Part shown: positions 54,168 to 55,342 of the stretch, piece by piece
Layout of the letters: the number at the start of each line of letters is the position of its first letter
Position numbering within the stretch: the first letter of the stretch is position 1
Assembly: GCA_902800645.1 (NCBI GenBank)
Contig: CADCFC010000008.1
Coordinates: forward strand, 1-55,342
DNA from: an uncultured Erysipelotrichaceae bacterium
GTDB lineage: Bacteria; Bacillota_I; Bacilli_A; RFN20; CAG-826
Direction of reading: 5' to 3'
DNA length: 55,342 nucleotides
The notes under the pieces: generated by a model
What the model was told of the DNA's origin: nothing
Database searches by the model: none
The model's input: the letters and a program-made list of their open reading frames with translations, nothing else
Translations under genes and position numbers: made by a program

Positions 54168-54713
54168 ATGTTTAAGAAGGTTGCTCTATTTGTTTCTTTA
54201 GGTGTTATGAGTGTGACATCTACTTTTTCATTATCTAACAATGTGAAAGTCACTAACGCGGCTAATAGAACCATTACAGTAAGTGAAGATATTTCTGTAC
54301 AAGATTTTGCAGACCTACTAAGAAATAAAAATGAACATTATCCATTTTCTGATGAATTCATTGAAAGATATCAACAAGATAGTGGTGGATATATTGATTA
54401 CGCGAATCAACTTGGTTTATGTGTATCTAAAGCACTTTGTGAACCAAACCAGAAATGGCATTTCTTTTCTTCATGGTACGAAAGAACTGAATTTGATGAA
54501 GGAGACACTGCCAAAGAAAGAGTGTATATGAATCTTCAATGTCCTGAACTTCTCCTTTGGATATACGAAGCGTGTGGAGTAAACGTTAGTAAAGTAAGCG
54601 CCGCTAAAAAAGTTGCTGAGCAAGGAAAAGTTCAAAAGATTCATTCTTCGACACTTGCAAAAAATATGAGAGATGTAGTGGCCTGGGCTGATTTATTGGA
54701 GAATCTAAAATAA
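54168..54713 (+). CDS. Small secreted protein, unknown function
   Basis: 181 residues with a signal peptide (MFKKVALFVSLGVMSVTSTF, cleavage near Asn-Ala-Ala at about 30-32) and no lipobox, so secreted or surface-associated. The mature part has an acidic N-terminal segment (SEDISVQDFADLL), then aromatic-rich sequence (WHFFSSWYE) and several Cys (GLCVSKALC, NLQC, EACG) that might form disulfides. I do not recognise the family. Its stop codon overlaps the start of the next lipoprotein gene by one base, so both are likely expressed together. Leader: see the direct-repeat region. Confidence 0.7.
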   Translation: MFKKVALFVSLGVMSVTSTFSLSNNVKVTNAANRTITVSEDISVQDFADLLRNKNEHYPFSDEFIERYQQDSGGYIDYANQLGLCVSKALCEPNQKWHFFSSWYERTEFDEGDTAKERVYMNLQCPELLLWIYEACGVNVSKVSAAKKVAEQGKVQKIHSSTLAKNMRDVVAWADLLENLK

Positions 54714-55342
54714 TGAAGAAATATAAAATTTTATTTATATTATCTCTATTTTCACTTGCGCTAGGATCTTGTGGACAAACTCCAAGTGCTCCACCTGCTC
54801 CAAATAGATATATCGTGATGTACACTACTAGCAGTGATTACACGATTAATGGACTAAAAGAGAACTATGGCTATCAAGAAGAAGTCAGTTTTACTGTCAC
54901 TGTTAATAACAGCCAAAAAGAAATTGATAACGTTAAAGCAGATAATGATGTATTAACTCCTACTGATTCTATTTATAAGTTCAGTATGCCTGAGCACGAT
55001 GTAAGTCTAACTATCAATTTGAAGAACAAACCGCTAGTGGAGAGATATAGAGTGACATATACCTCTAGTAGTGAATACACAGTTAATGGATTAAAAGAAG
55101 AATATGAAGTTAATGAAGAAGTTAGTTTTTCTATTACTAATGTATATCCATATAACATCTCTTATGATTTAGGAACTAAAACTACTGCTCAAGCATTTAA
55201 TGCTGGAGACGAAGACAAACTCTTATCTACTTTTGTATTAAGTGGAAAAGAAAGTAGTGTCATTTCTTCTATTAATGGTTTTGACAAGATGTATGGTGGC
55301 GGTAATGGTGGAAGTGGCGATAATAGATGGTACGCTGGTGAT
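54713..55342 (+). CDS. Lipoprotein with Ig-like repeats, truncated by window end
   Basis: Only the first 210 codons are present; the frame stays open to the end. Signal peptide with lipobox LGSC (Cys20), then two repeats homologous to those of the M13 lipoprotein (about 32-103 and 111 onward): 'SS(D/E)YT(I/V)NGLKE.Y..QEEV.F'. The second unit is incomplete, losing the closing FTMP strand. Then comes a Gly-rich segment (YGGGNGGSGDNRWYAGD). Function unknown; the repeats suggest a surface-exposed protein. Confidence 0.75.
   Translation, partial: MKKYKILFILSLFSLALGSCGQTPSAPPAPNRYIVMYTTSSDYTINGLKENYGYQEEVSFTVTVNNSQKEIDNVKADNDVLTPTDSIYKFSMPEHDVSLTINLKNKPLVERYRVTYTSSSEYTVNGLKEEYEVNEEVSFSITNVYPYNISYDLGTKTTAQAFNAGDEDKLLSTFVLSGKESSVISSINGFDKMYGGGNGGSGDNRWYAGD
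54806..55148 (+). repeat. Ig-like repeats shared with the M13 lipoprotein
   Basis: One full and one shortened unit of the repeat seen at 44668-45120, including VKA(N/D)NDVLT in the first unit of both genes. The level of identity suggests shuffling of a module between lipoprotein genes about 10 kb apart. Confidence 0.7.

Overview
This window is a chromosomal segment of an AT-rich, low-GC Gram-positive bacterium, most likely an uncultured gut member of the Bacilli or of the Erysipelotrichia/Mollicutes-like lineages. The evidence is the replication-origin gene order (serS-gyrA-gyrB-recF-S4 gene-dnaN-dnaA / oriC / rpmH-rnpA-yidC-khpB-mnmE), the small AT-rich genes, the many lipoproteins with a lipobox ending in Cys, and the absence of Gram-negative envelope genes. 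UGA is read as stop (rnpA, dnaA and the binding-protein gene end in it), so this is not a UGA=Trp mycoplasma. No tRNA, rRNA, CRISPR array or insertion sequence was found.

Left part (1-18.4 kb): a glycan-utilisation locus. A ten-gene minus-strand operon runs from 14340 down to 254: LacI-type regulator, solute-binding lipoprotein, two CUT1 permeases, secreted GH43 lipoprotein, carbohydrate-binding lipoprotein with a duplicated C-terminal domain, MsmK/UgpC-type ATPase, cytoplasmic GH43, a lipoprotein with three Listeria-Bacteroides (Flg_new) repeats, and an SGNH esterase lipoprotein. A divergent pair, GH2 and a third GH43, lies beside it. The operon promoter and the GH2/GH43 intergenic region carry matching operators (CATTATCGATAATG and CATTAACGATAATG), so both probably answer to the LacI protein. 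The enzymes point to a branched, acetylated pentose-containing polysaccharide (arabinoxylan-like). The likely sequence is deacetylation and trimming at the surface, import of oligosaccharides, then completion in the cytoplasm by GH43 and GH2. An unrecognised four-helix membrane protein follows.

Centre (18.4-38.8 kb): a helix-turn-helix/nucleotide-sugar dehydrogenase fusion with its own palindromic promoter, then the core replication and translation block around oriC (29958-30351). Genes on both sides point away from the origin. DnaA boxes lie both upstream of dnaA and between dnaA and dnaN, so the origin appears bipartite. The right arm carries rpmH, rnpA, yidC, khpB, mnmE, tatD, rnmV, rsmA, ispE and a truncated glmU-like gene.

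Right part (38.8-55.3 kb): a compact two-gene cassette bounded by terminators (HTH-DUF3990, predicted ADP-ribosyltransferase-like, plus a small partner) that looks like an autoregulated toxin-antitoxin or defence module. After it come pyruvate phosphate dikinase, an FGGY sugar kinase, an M13 metallopeptidase lipoprotein, an ABC-2 exporter, an MntP-type manganese exporter, a heterodimeric ABC multidrug exporter with its TetR regulator, a small secreted protein, and a lipoprotein cut by the window end.

A recurring theme is that three genes encoding DNA-binding domains (lacI, HTH-dehydrogenase, HTH-DUF3990) have a -10 element ending six bases before the start codon and an inverted repeat in the core promoter. 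They look like leaderless, self-repressing transcripts.
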